Assembly (NCBI RefSeq): GCF_000003815.2
Contig: NC_049993.1
Coordinates: 14,885,642-14,949,641 of the forward strand
Length of the DNA: 64,000 bases
DNA from: Branchiostoma floridae
Lineage: Eukaryota > Chordata > Leptocardii > Amphioxiformes > Branchiostomatidae
Reading direction: 5' to 3'
The notes under the pieces were generated by a model, which searched no databases, was not told where the DNA came from, and saw nothing but the letters and a program-made list of their open reading frames with translations. A program made the position numbers and the translations under genes. Shown piece after piece: positions 1 to 11,059 of this stretch (position 1 is its first letter; each line of letters starts with the position of its first letter).

Positions 1-2170
1 CATCGTCTTAAAAAAACTGTAGACGATGTTAATTCTGCATACAACTTTACTAGTATGCTTCGGAAAAATTGAAATTGAAAGTGTTACTTTCTTGGAATTA
101 CACGATGCATAAAAAAGATTGCTCCATATTTTATCTGTAAGATTGAAACTTGTAGTCATCAGAACTCCGTCTCTGAAAACATCTCAATATATAATATAAA
201 GAATTGTTTTTGTAGGAGGTACATCGGTGTCAAACATCCGTTTAGTTAATCCTACACTTTTAATACGTATAGTTGGTAAATAGTGCATTTTGACCAAGAA
301 CTCTTGTAAAATTGTACCTTTAATGCACTTTGTTGCCAGGGTTGTTTGTTGTTCTTCTTCTGCAAGTATTGGTTTTCAATATTCTTTGCAAAATGTATTG
401 CAATGGTCAATGTTTATGTAGTTCTTTTCAAATATTGTTGTTATCTTTTTTTTATACTTAATATCTAGCCAAAAGCTATTGGTGTAAGGTACACAATTGG
501 ATACAAATGTCACACTTCAGCAAATACAAGGACAATGCGATTGAAAATACGATGTATAAATAAGACGGATAGAGTTGCTCATGAGATGCCTTAACATTTG
601 TCGGTACGGTCCGTATTTGTAAACTAAAACATCGCCTAAAAATGTAACTTTGTGATGTTTTGTACAGAAAACATGTAGACATCAACAGTATATAACTGTA
701 TTTGATTAATAGACGTTAACTGTGCAAACGTGTTTCGTTCTATGATCATGTGGTTGTCTGTTGGTTTCAAAAATATTCAAGTATTGTAGTAAATTTGTAG
801 TAAAATGTAAACTCAGATTTGTGGATGTGTTGACATTGTTGAAATGACTGTTTGAAGTTACTTTTTACATATGGCTGATGCGACTTAGACAACTAATCGT
901 ATTTTTAAACTTAAAATTGTAAGAAATTACTTGATCTGAAGCACCATGTATAGATAAGGATGATGACAAAAGCGCATGTATGTAAGAAATGTACATAATA
1001 TATATATTTTCCCCATTCCTAGCCAAGCATAAGTCTTTTTTGAAATAAAAGAATTTTACTCTTCAAAGATCAAACTCAGCTGTGTGGAATGTATTGTTGT
1101 GCTTGTGGGGTCACTTGAGACTGATATTAAGCCAATATAACTGACACTCAAATTTGGCACATATTCAAATGCTAAACAGAGGAGTATTTGAATTTTGTAC
1201 CAACATGAATTCTCGTAATATTACACTTTTCCCTATAGCTACAATATTTTATCTTTTGAATCAGCTTTAGTGAGAATTTTCCTGTTTTCAGGCAACATAA
1301 TTAATCATTAATGGACTAGTACACGGTTTAGTATGGAAAACTACGGTTATATACACAAAGGGAAACTAATAAGAAATCGTACACACACAAGTCTTAGAAT
1401 GGAACAAAACATTTTACTCATTGAGTGATTTCTTACGTATAAAATCCTTTTAATCATGTACACATTAAATATTACACGTACAGCACTCGTTAAAAACGCG
1501 AAAGAAAAGATGCATTTTGCATGTCATTATATTATGCTTCTTATTTCAGGAAAAGATCTAACCAATGAAGACCACCTACTACATTGAATGTAAACAAACT
1601 TTGTGTAATTTACGTTGACCCTTGGGGAATTATACAATGCATATGGTTATAAGAAAATGTCGAACTGTACGATAACATTTCACTAGAAATTTAAACGTAA
1701 AATAGTCATGCCACTAACAGCTAGTCTCGGGATGTGAAATCCTCGCGTTCAGTAGTCCCACAAGTCCGCTCAAAGATAAAATCCTGAATATTTGACAAGT
1801 TTGAAACTTATGAAAGCTTGTAAGTCCTTATCCATCAGCCATCAGATACTACATATAGAAAGAATAATGAAACGAATAGTCTTGGAATACATAACACACA
1901 ACGAACGTCACTGAAGAGCAATGTAGCTGATATCACTATATCCCATACCCTCTACCGGCTATAACTGCAAATACATCCATTCAAATCTTATAAAAATCTG
2001 CCAAGTACAAGATCCCAAATGCTTTAAGCCACAGACGTCATGGTTTGCTATTTTTACATATTGTTCAGTGTAAAACGTCACAGGAAATCCCTTGCTACTT
2101 CTTGCCCAGGATATTGCTTAGCCAGTAATGCCGATGGGGATGTCAACACGTCAAAGAGGCGGGTTGTACA
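1..2170. other. AT-rich stretch, no gene seen
   Basis: No coding exon recognised on either strand. A plus-strand AATAAA at 1043-1048 in AT-rich DNA could be the end of a 3' UTR of a gene lying to the left of the window, but nothing else supports this. Confidence 0.3.
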
Positions 2171-2412
2171 AAGGTGGTATCTCACTGTTCTGAGGTCACT
2201 GGTGCGGCACTGCGGGCTTCGAAACTAATTTAGGAAATAAAGAACGAGTTTTCTTTCGTTTTGTGTATTTTGTTGTCTTCTCAGTCATTCTTTACTTATT
2301 ACCCAATATCTAAATTGTAAAAAACGTCGGCAAAAAAACCCCACAGCATTGGCGCAGTGAACGAACTCCGCAGTGACGCACCGGTGCCCCGAGTGCAGTG
2401 AGATACCACCTT
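2171..2412. mobile_element. MITE with AAGGTGGTATCTCACTG inverted ends (copy 1)
   Basis: The left end AAGGTGGTATCTCACTG and the right end, read inward on the other strand, are the same. Subterminal blocks such as GGTGCGGCACTGCGG are also inverted. The 240-bp element has no coding capacity. It shares sequence along its length with 19540-20032 and 35011-35257, so it is a multi-copy non-autonomous DNA element. No clear target duplication is visible. Confidence 0.7.
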
Positions 2413-2842
2413 AAGCTCGTGGCACAGAGTGTTGTATTGCTTTTCATGGCTTGAAGGTACGATCCGTCAGTCGTCTCCAAAGTCATCATATGATATTGGA
2501 AGCCTGCTGTTGACGTTGGCACGAGCACCATCGGGCAGCGGCAAAGTCGTCCTGGGATAGTTCCGTGATCCCTGCTTTCAGGGAAAAGTTGAGCTATAAG
2601 TTAGCAATATTGCAAGTTGATCCCTTGTGTACAAGTGTCAGTGATATGCAAAATTACCTCAGTAGGAAGTTGCAAAATGACGGCAACGATGAAATTGCGA
2701 CGATGTTTTTCTTAATTTTTTTTTTTAATATGATCATGATACAATGTTTTGGAGATCCAAATATTCCTCTTTTTTCATTTTTAGCAGTGGTTTGGTCATG
2801 TGGCATGGTCGGCAAATTCAAGATGGCGGCCACGGACTCATA

Positions 2843-2860
2843 CTATATATATATATATAT
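2843..2860. repeat. TA microsatellite
   Basis: A run of alternating TA shortly after a YY1-like AAGATGGCGGCC at 2820-2831 on the plus strand. Confidence 0.6.
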
Positions 2861-3084
2861 TTACTACACAATGGAGTAATCAAATATTTACCAGGCAAGA
2901 TAGGAAAGATCCAATATGAACAAGGGAAAACAATTAACGGTATGTCCTAACAAATCTCCTTTTTACACAAGACATCATTTTTCTAAATAATCTATCGAAT
3001 GCCATAATGATTATGACTATTACTTTACTGAAGGTTGGACATTAATGACATGAAAAAAAAGTAACGATATTATCGGTCAGCAAA

Positions 3085-3227
3085 TCAGTAATAGTATTTT
3101 ATAAAGCACTGTTTTACCGGAAATAGCCGAGAGCTTCCGTTGTCACTGTCAACCGGAAGTGTTCCCAAAAGGTCAACATTTGTTCTGTAGCCGATTGGTG
3201 ACATGTGCGCTGGTTTATCCTCCTGCC
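3085..3227 (-). CDS. Exon 8 (last) of the Ig receptor: C-terminal tail after SH3
   Basis: After acceptor TTCCGACAG at 3229-3228 the phase-1 frame reads QEDKPAHMSPIGYRTNVDLL and continues to VKQCFIKYYY before TGA at 3087-3085. The hydrophilic residue mix fits a cytoplasmic tail, and the phase matches the SH3 exon donor. There is no domain match, so support is only splice-site, phase and composition. A variant poly(A) signal ATTAAA on the minus strand near 2727-2722 could end the message. Confidence 0.45.
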
Positions 3228-6200
3228 CTGTCGGAATATACCATTATCGTGAAGTAAGTGGCTTTTTACAATGCAAAAGTTACTCAAACAGCTGTGTAGG
3301 TTTTGCAAACATCCCGACGTTTCGAATAACATCCATAGCATTACGTCTAACTCAAGTTCGAAGTAAAGAAATTTCCTCAACCGTGTTTCAAAACATTTTC
3401 CGAATTCTTCGACGAAAGACAAATGCTGATACACTAAAATAACATGTAACAAATACATGAGGAACAGAGGCAGGGACTTGCTGGCACTTGCGACTTGTTG
3501 CTGCAGTTATGTGGCTTTAACGGAACATTCTGGAAATAGCAACGGAATCATTTAAACAAGTCATACGGAAAATGGTGAACGTGTTAATGTATTTTGGTCT
3601 TGTTTTACAGAAGAAATTTTATGCTAAAACACAATGTTGATGACATACCCATTGATAGACGTCTTCTTCCCGTGATCATGATAACAGCTCTTGCGGGGAA
3701 GAATCCGAAACTTCCCCTTAGATACCCGTACCACCAGCCGTCTCTTCCCATATATAGTAACTCCACGATGTCATTAACCTCCAGCGTGAGACCACCCTCC
3801 TGTGTAGGTTTATAGTCCCGGATGGCTCTGGCAAGGTATCGTCCTGTTGAACGACATAACGAATGTAATAATACTAGTATACTATATGGCTCGCCCCTGA
3901 GGCGTCACCAAAACACCTCGTATCAGTAAAAAAAAATAGCAGTAAACAAATACTGTACATTAAAGACTGTGGAAGACGAAACGATTTTTTTAAATCCCTA
4001 ATTGGTCATCTACCCATGTCGTAAGAACCACATTGCATATAGAACATATGATGACAGCCAAGACTTTTTTGTACATTCCGACTTTTATATATTCACAAAG
4101 GAACAGAAAACCAAATCATTAAAAAAATGGACTTATTTAAATACATAGCCAACACTAATACTCTAAAGTATTTTACTACGTTACTGTCAACCAACCGCCC
4201 ACTGTCTAATGTCACATGCATATCTCCTATGTTCGTATCATGTAATTGCAATCAGCCGTCGGCTTTAAACTTATCAATAGATTTACGCCAAATAATAACA
4301 GAGAATCGAAACGATGCATATGGCAATCAAAATCAAACTACAAAGTAGTTCAGCAAATTCCGACGTAGATTCCGATTCACAAGACGCAACATTCTGTAAG
4401 AAAAATACCTGCCTTGAGGTACTAAGGATTATATCAAACGTGGAACTCTTATGGGCACAGTATAATGTACTTACGTAAACTCCACTTTACCAGCGATGTC
4501 ATTTTATTACATATTGGGAAGTAATAGTAGGAAAGGAAATATGTAGTTAGAGAGTATCAAGGTTTATCTGATCCAACAGATCCTCACAGAACGCAACCAA
4601 TAACTGACCTGACAGAGGTTTCTCGGGGTCAAGGTTTCCCGCGGTGTGGGCTTGCCTGCTCATATCGTCTCCTATCATATGCAGATTAGGCTGGCTATGA
4701 CTGATGGCCAAGACGTGGCAGGTTTGACAACCGCCACTCTTGGACTTCCGTCGCTTGGCAACGAATATTATAATTAGGAATGACGTCAGCAACAGAGTCG
4801 TTCCGACCACGGCCCCACCTACGATGATGCCGAACTCCAACCAACGCTCTGAGATGCTCATCTCTGAAAAGGAGTGTACTTCTTAACTTTACGATTTTAC
4901 ATGGAGTATATACACCGATTAAAAATGTATTTGAACTAAAGTCGCTTTTCTCAATCAAAGGTGTATTAGTATATAAACGAGATTGCTACCTTATGTAGGG
5001 TAACACCACGTGTTCCCTGCTTTTTTATAGTGACTTAACTACGGTGACTGCCAATTGTTCCAGGTCATAGACTTAATTTCTTTCGAACGGAAGAAGAGGT
5101 AGAGTGACAGCAACATGTTTCTTTTCGATGAACCATAATAAAATAAAGGTTCATGACACACCTAGAGTTTATTATTATTTTCGACCTTAAATAAAGCAAC
5201 TGATGAATACCTTGTATTTAAAAAAACATATTTTGTATTTCTCTTATGGTTTAATATCATATCTACCTGATGAAGACGATGATGCGGTGACCTCCACCCC
5301 ACCAACAGACAGATACACAGTTCTAGAATCCTGGCCAAGTCTATTGGACGCCGTACATTTGTATTTCCCAATGTCAGAGGTCCGGGCTCTCTTGATCTTT
5401 ATAAAGGTCACATTTCCTTCTGTGGTGACTCCAGAGTATATCTTTCGGCCATTTTTGTACCACGTGACTTTGGGGGCAGGGTAGCCCGTTGTAGTGCACC
5501 AAAGTGTCGTACTGTCCCCGGCTGTTAGGATCGGCTGAGTGGAGATGTTGGTAACGCGAGCAGGATCTAAAAAAACAACGCAAACGTATTTAAACTTGGG
5601 CACATATTCAGTGATTTCTACCTCATGTGAAACATATTTCATATACAGTATCATGTTATTTATAAAAATTAGTAGTAGCCTTATTCACGACAAAGTGTCC
5701 TGTAGAGAAAATAAAAAGCATCCGAATGTAAAAGGTGCCTCCAATTATCGAATTTACTATAAACACAGTAAACGCATATTATGTAAATCTAAATAGTTAC
5801 GACATGTCGACCTTTTAGAACCCTAAAATCAAATGTTAATTGGTTATGAAGGTAACTGACGTCTATTAGATATTTATTGCTGATAATATCAATAATCGTG
5901 TATATAAATTTATATACACCACACACTCAGGCGTTCTTCTACACAGAACATCGTCCACTTCTGGCCTCAAAATATGCCTTGGGGAGGCTGGTTACAGGTT
6001 GTTTCGCAACAATGTCAGTTCGCAACCGTCAGTTCGCAACAAGGCAAGTATTTTCGCAACAAGGTACATGTCGTTTTTTTGCAACATTTGAATGTTATTA
6101 ATCTTGGTAGCCTAGTAGTATTAGAAGTCGTATTCTTAAAATAATTATGCAGCTGCCTGTGCACGCCGCGTGTGAAACTGTACCGCCCGGCGAAAATCAT

Positions 6201-9200
6201 CGGGCTGTCAGGTCCATGCTGCCCCATGTTGCTCTGCCGCGGGGTTGTCTTTCGCACCCGGTAAAATTTGGAGGCTCTGCAAAACCGACCTGAGGTTTTA
6301 CTTTTATCATCGTGACAATAGCTCGTATAGGAGATTCTCTGACTGACAGATACATGGCAAGGAACTGCATGGAATAGTGATACAATATTACTTACAGTTT
6401 GCTTCCAAGATGGCGCTTCCTGTTTCCTGGCTTTTCAAGGACTTCGCAACACAAGAGTAGTTTCCGTTGTCAGCCGATGTAAAGTTTCTCAAGACTATAG
6501 ACGACCTGTAGAAGACCTTGTCGGTGAAGTCAAATCTCTCAAGTGAAGGCAACGTGAGAGGGCGGCCATCTTTGAACCAATTGACAGAATATAGAAGAGA
6601 GTTGCTCTTGTCAACAGTGCAGTTCAAGCGGACGTCAGTTCCTACTGGTGCTCCGTATGGACTCTTCACTCCCAGGTCCACGATAGGCGGTACTAAAGCA
6701 AGCCGTTCAAAAACAATAAAGGACATAAGTTAACATCTTCTTTAGAGATGTTATGTTTGTGTGTGGTGTACTTAAACTAACCATTTCCCCTTGATAATAA
6801 GGTTCTTTATTCACAGATACTATCTATATTCAAATTTAAGGCTGCGTTTTTTTGGGTGACTGAATTTCACAATCATTCAGGGCAATTCTGACTAGTATTC
6901 TTCCGCATTGCAGATGAGGTGTCACTGATATCAATGTGGCGTTGAGCACATCTTTTTATATATGACTACATGTTGTAGAGTAATGTTTAGCAGTGACATA
7001 TTAGCTTTAGACTGAAGCAGTGCTATTCAGAATTGTCTTGAGGGAGGTGAAAGACAGTCACTGAAAGCTGCCTTTTTGGCTGTTTATTGATTCCAGTTAT
7101 GAGTAAAGAACAATGTTACCGAGGCATTTTTCGACCTAATGAAATTATTAATGACCCTTTCTCTTTCAACTAGAACATGATGTGGGGATAAATATAGTAT
7201 ATAAAAAGTATATCAAATTTGCTGTGACTTTGTATTTGTGACAATTGTGGAAAATAGCATCAAATCCATCTCAACTGCGTCGTACAGATCCTTAGACATT
7301 AACAATCTGCTGACAAGTCCAAAATAACATTCTCCAAAGACCAATCAAAAACAGCATTTAAAAAAAATTGAGTTAGCAAAAAACTGAATAAATTCAGGTG
7401 AATTTTGGTGAAATGCTTTTCTTATTGAAATTATCACTCCCCTTTCTTTTAGCGTAACAAAAATTCTAGACGCCGACTTGAGTAATATGCAAAACTTCAA
7501 TTGGTGTCAATTTTATCACAGCTGTTACCTTCAAAACATAGCCTGGCTTAATCCGTTTTACCTTGCACTCTTCACTTTAAATGCATCTCTTCACGCAAGA
7601 CATAAAACACGCCCACAAAAGGGGACCCCTCGAACTCAAGGTTAATTAAACGGCTACTCTTTATAACAGCAAAACCATCTAAGTGTATCCGTTTCTGCCG
7701 TCCCGCGACGTTAAAGTTTCAAGGCTTAAAGATGATCAAGCGAGCGAATTACCTAAACGTGGTCATATCATTAAGATTAATGTTGCATTTGACCTTTTAA
7801 GACCGCCGGTAGATGATTTATTTGCTTTGGCCTTTACCCACTAGCACCGAGAGCGACAGTCTTACTTTGTGAATGACGAATGTCTCGAAGGTCTAAAAGT
7901 AAATGTCAAGAAAGTTCAGGCTGTATTCTAGTTCGTTGGCTTTAATGTAGATCAATATGATTGTCTTCGGAAATGCATTATGCATTAAGAGAGGTGGGTA
8001 AAGATACACCTGGAAGCCCTCAAGCACAAATATGGCTGTGTAGATTTTGAAAATGTGAGATATACGTAGTTCTTCTTGCATTTCAATGACACTTTCAATC
8101 AGTATTAAGCGTTGTGGTAACAGGAATGTGATACATATGTCTAGAACGATCTATCTAGTTCCTTTTCGACCAATTTGTACATTTTTTCATACATTTTGTT
8201 AAAAAAGCTTGTACCAATCGTAAGTTTAGTAGAGGGGATATTTGCACACTGTTTTAAAAACCGTACATTAAAAAGTGAGTCTGATTACTGAGTCTGAGTC
8301 TTTTTTAATCAGTACCGTGTAGGTAATGAGCCATTTTACAGTTTCGAATGCGCCTGTTTAGTATGATCCTATGTGGTCTATAATAAAATATCAATGCCCC
8401 TGGCCTGTATTTGTCTACAGGCAGGGACGTCAACCATTCCAATTCAATACTTAACGACCTCACATGCGCAATAGAAACGGTATCATTCATTACTTTAGAT
8501 TATAAGCTTTCGAAACTTAACATTAAAGAGATATCATTCATTACAACTGAAATTTGAAAACCGTACCAACAACATCTAACTTGACAAAGTGCTCTCGTTG
8601 TCCAATGACGTCGATGAGTAAAGTCATGACGTATTGTCCCTCGTCTTCCTCCCGAATGTCCCGGATGGTGAAGGAACCGTTCTTATGAAACACTGCCCTC
8701 CCCTTCAGTTCGTCCGATGCCACAGAGGTTCCGTTTGGTGTAAACATGTGAACAAAATGGCGTGTACCTGGATAGTATGTAAAGAAAGTAAATATGAAAA
8801 TAATTCTTGCATTCTCGAATGTAATTTCATCTTTGACGGTAGTAAATATTTACGATACAATTTTAATAACCGTACAAAAAGCGCTTACCAACGAGCTTTT
8901 AAACAGTCCTCTGATCTTTTTTTGGCTTTGGGTCATTACAACTTGAAAGCCGGTTGCTAAGAGCTTTTTTTAAACAGTTATAAAGTTTAGAATTACATCA
9001 TAATTCTTGCATTTTTAGACAATACGGCAAGAAGGGGTGGTCACATCGCTACGATGCTGCGAGACATCTAATTACCCATCCTTACAGGCCATGCAAAACT
9101 TGAGATACCTTTTATGCTGATTTGTATCAATATCAGTACTACCAGGACAAACATAAAAATCACACTTTCGTAAACGCTTGAATTTGACGATAATTTACTA

Positions 9201-10043
9201 CGTCTTTATCCAACTAATTTCCTATATAATTTGTTTTCAAAAACAAAACGAAAATATTACCATGCATATAAAAATATCAAATACTACTATCATCTGTAAA
9301 AATCAGGTACCTTCTTGTCGTGGATCGAGTTTAGTCCACGTCAAAGCGATAACGGCTTCGTCGTGGTCGTACGAGAAGTTGGCCGGTAGTGTCACTGTGT
9401 CTCCCACCATAGCCTGGACTATTATAGACTTTTCCGTCTGGGAGATTGCTCCTAGTGGGGAAAGTCAACAAGGTTTACAGTTCTGGGTAAACTAGACTTT
9501 AACTAACCAACACTATGATTGATTGGGACGTACCCCTAACTTCCCAGGCAACTTCAGCAGCCTTGTATATGGAATAGACATGTTTGCTGTACCTTTTGGA
9601 ACGTGACGTCGGAGACACGTGACTACATCAGAGGGTCGTAAATGCCAGATGTGTCGCCCCCCGTCTCCGTTTAGGGATGTACGGTGGGCGACTAGGCTGA
9701 CATGCACTTATCAAAGAGAACACCGGGTAGCACAGTAAACTGAAGAATGGCTGAGCCCCTATTTACTAGAGGATGATCGCGTTGATATAGATCTAGCTTT
9801 GTCACACGTTTTAAGTACATCGTATCTCATACAATGTCTAAGCATCAGGTTGCGTATTTGTCCAGAACGCAGATTATATGGACAACCACTATGTAGAATA
9901 TTTGCTATTGATACGATGAAACTAGTTCAAACAAACAATAAGTAATTACCTTTTATCACAGCGCAGAGTGAGATGATCACCAATGGATGAAATAAGCGTC
10001 CTCTCCCGACAGAGAATACTTCGGTCATGCTCGGTCCTTATAT
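3085..10043 (-). CDS. HEPACAM-like immunoglobulin-superfamily receptor with predicted cytoplasmic SH3 domain (long isoform, 8 coding exons)
   Basis: Predicted single-pass cell-surface adhesion or receptor protein. Coding exons in order: 10028-9950, 9451-9311, 8767-8567, 6692-6396, 5566-5267, 4863-4609, 3843-3649, 3227-3085. Every internal junction is phase 1 with GT-AG ends, and the coding lengths sum to 1611 nt (536 residues plus stop). Domain order: signal peptide 1-30, V-set 34-140, Ig2 141-239, Ig3 240-339, transmembrane helix about 351-375, tail, SH3 about 425-480, short C-terminus. The nearest family I recognise is HEPACAM and relatives, because of the cysteine-less V domain with a KNGSFTIRDIREEDEGQY-type F strand followed by a cysteine-bearing Ig domain. 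SH3 is not part of HEPACAM. Seen: exons, phases, motifs. Inferred: that the last three exons are joined in one transcript. An acceptor just upstream of the start codon (AG at 10045-10044) implies at least one 5' non-coding exon. Confidence 0.8.
3649..3843 (-). CDS. Exon 7 of the Ig receptor: SH3 domain
   Basis: A 195-nt phase 1-1 exon reading ARAIRDYKPTQEGG, then NDIVELL, DGWWYGYLRG and FGFFPARAV. These match the SH3 landmarks: ALYDY-type start, double tryptophan followed by glycine, and G-x-FP-x-x-x-V at the end. SH3 domains bind proline-rich peptides in the cytoplasm. The acceptor CAACAG is at 3844 and the donor ATGG|GTATGT at 3649. If that donor is skipped the frame stops at TAA 3607-3605. 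No other exons of a separate SH3 gene are visible, and the symmetric phase 1 matches the upstream receptor exons, so I assign it to this gene. Confidence 0.7.
4503..4508 (-). terminator. Poly(A) signal AATAAA for the short Ig-receptor isoform
   Basis: Perfect AATAAA read on the minus strand, about 40 nt past the TAA of the composite terminal exon. Confidence 0.5.
4547..4863 (-). CDS. Exon 6 of the Ig receptor: transmembrane helix and proximal tail
   Basis: Begins AG|ATGAGC after acceptor TTTTCAG. Encodes a roughly 25-residue hydrophobic helix (GIIVGGAVVGTTLLLTSFLI and following) with a stop-transfer cluster KRRKSK. The exon contains the strong internal donor CTGTCAG|GTCAGT at 4609/4608. It can therefore either end there in phase 1 or continue to the TAA at 4547. 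Confidence 0.85.
4547..10043 (-). CDS. Short isoform of the Ig-superfamily receptor, ending in a composite terminal exon without SH3
   Basis: If the donor at 4608-4607 is not used, the transmembrane exon runs on from 4863 to a TAA at 4549-4547. Together with exons 10028-9950, 9451-9311, 8767-8567, 6692-6396 and 5566-5267 this gives 1335 coding nt, or 444 residues plus stop. The tail is then about 69 residues beginning KRRKSKSGG after the membrane helix and ending DQINLDTL. A perfect minus-strand AATAAA lies at 4508-4503, about 40 nt beyond the stop, which fits use as a real 3' end. This arrangement (unused donor plus local poly(A) signal) is what intronic polyadenylation looks like. Confidence 0.65.
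5267..5566 (-). CDS. Exon 5 of the Ig receptor: third Ig domain (I-set/C2-like)
   Basis: A 300-nt phase 1-1 exon. The residues LWCTTTGYPAPKVTWYKNG and DIGKYKCTASN give the cysteine-tryptophan-cysteine signature of an I-set or C2 domain, as in many adhesion receptors. It ends in a serine-rich membrane-proximal stalk (TASSSSS). The acceptor is a run of seven T followed by AG at 5567; the donor is CAG|GTAGAT at 5267. Confidence 0.88.
6396..6692 (-). CDS. Exon 4 of the Ig receptor: second Ig domain
   Basis: A 297-nt phase 1-1 exon encoding one whole Ig domain (residues about 141-239). It has the B-strand cysteine in VRLNCTV, the core tryptophan in VNWFKDG and the F-strand cysteine in DNGNYSCVA. 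Several N-glycosylation sequons (NCT, NFT, NYS) are present. The acceptor is TTGCTTTAG at 6693 and the donor ACT|GTAAGT at 6396. Confidence 0.85.
8567..9451 (-). CDS. Exons 2-3 of the Ig receptor: V-set domain without the canonical disulfide
   Basis: Exons 9451-9311 and 8767-8567 each encode half of one V-type Ig domain (residues about 34-140), joined at phase 1. The B strand reads GDTVTLPANFS, where a cysteine is expected at the alanine; the F strand reads EDEGQYVMTL, where a cysteine is expected at the methionine. The core tryptophan (LTWTK) and the DEGQY motif are kept, so the fold should be intact. Loss of both cysteines together is a known trait of HEPACAM and of CD2/SLAM-type N-terminal V domains. 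Acceptor at 9453-9452 follows a pyrimidine run; I preferred it to CCCAG at 9439-9438 because only the former keeps the signal-peptide exon in frame. Confidence 0.75.
9950..10043 (-). CDS. Exon 1 (coding) of the Ig receptor: signal peptide
   Basis: ATG at 10028-10026. The 26 residues contain the hydrophobic run LVIISLCAVI after a basic stretch (VGRGRLFHP), a classic signal peptide; cleavage is likely a few residues into the next exon, near AIS-QT. The donor AAAAG|GTAATT at 9950 leaves phase 1. The exon acceptor at 10045-10044 (ATATACAG) shows the transcript starts further upstream. Confidence 0.7.
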
Positions 10044-10608
10044 CTGTATATTCAAAAACAAAATTCATATTTTATCAATTGTGTATACTTATTCGGAAAA
10101 CACACTAACTTATTAAAGATATACACCTCGGTCTAGGATGAACTGAACTGATCTAATCATTTCATAAATGAAGCTAGGTCGTTTGCTCGCTTGTCTTGTG
10201 AATTATATTCGCTATCAAGAGATTGTCGTAACGTATACATCATATTTTATCCATTTCTGAAGAAAAATGTATTCCGTTTCTGACCTTAAAAACCATCTCC
10301 CCTCAGTCCCTTGAGTAGTTATACAAACACGTTTGACAATATACACTATTTACGATCAAACCAATGTAACATGATAAAGCAAACAATCCTACCATCTACG
10401 AACTTCCATATAGAGGAAATAGGTGTAATACAATGAAGTATATGCAAAGGTCGAATACATCGATGAAGAGGGCAGAGTTGCAAACTGTACCGCTCGTTGC
10501 CGCGTGGGGAGGTCAACGCCCTTAAAGGATTACTGACGCTGTTGCTGCCGCTTCTGGTAAGGGGATGTGTTGGAACCTACTGACAGCTGCGGTCTTAGCC
10601 GTTTCTTC

Positions 10609-11059
10609 TAGGGGTGGGTACTGGTACAGAATATTCAGGTCCAGGTCCGGTTTATGTACAGATGATCAGGTACAGGTTTGAACCTAAACCAGACCTGATT
10701 CAGTATGTGAGAACTTGAATGGACGATACTAAAAACAATGGTCCATTTCACTTCAGACAGATATGTTCAGTGGAGTACTCATTTCCCACTGACGTTTTAA
10801 CATCCTACGAGGCTTACTACCTTTGTAAGATTGGCTGTAAAACTTGGTAGAAATGACCAAAAACCCTACTATATTTCGCTATTGTTATTTTCCTCGACCG
10901 GTAATCCCCAAACGTGTGAATACTTGATAGTACAATCTGTTCATTTTCCAATAGGTCCAACATCCGGTCAATGTTTTTTTTCAGGTCCGTTTTTTCCCCG
11001 ATCGGCCCAACAAGAAAAAACGGTTTCGTACCGGTACACTGTACCAATACCAAGCCCTA
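10609..11059. mobile_element. Degenerate hAT-type MITE (TAGGGGTGGGTAC ends)
   Basis: The left end TAGGGGTGGGTACTGGTAC is mirrored by a right end closing in CAAGCCCTA. The body is rich in GGTACAGGTCC-type words, as in the well-preserved element at 30136-30600. The flanking octamers GTTTCTTC and GTGCCTCC agree at five of eight bases, consistent with an old or coincidental target duplication. Confidence 0.5.

Noticed and set aside
3605-3648. SH3 exon running on to a stop at 3605 as the normal 3' end
   Set aside because: Possible, but the donor at 3649 makes the exon symmetric phase 1 like its neighbours and joins to a plausible last exon; no poly(A) signal lies shortly after 3605.
9513-9707. 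Extra Ig-receptor exon between the signal peptide and the V domain
   Set aside because: A 64-codon frame exists but has no Ig features, and direct joining of 9950 to 9451 already gives an in-frame signal-peptide to V-domain junction.
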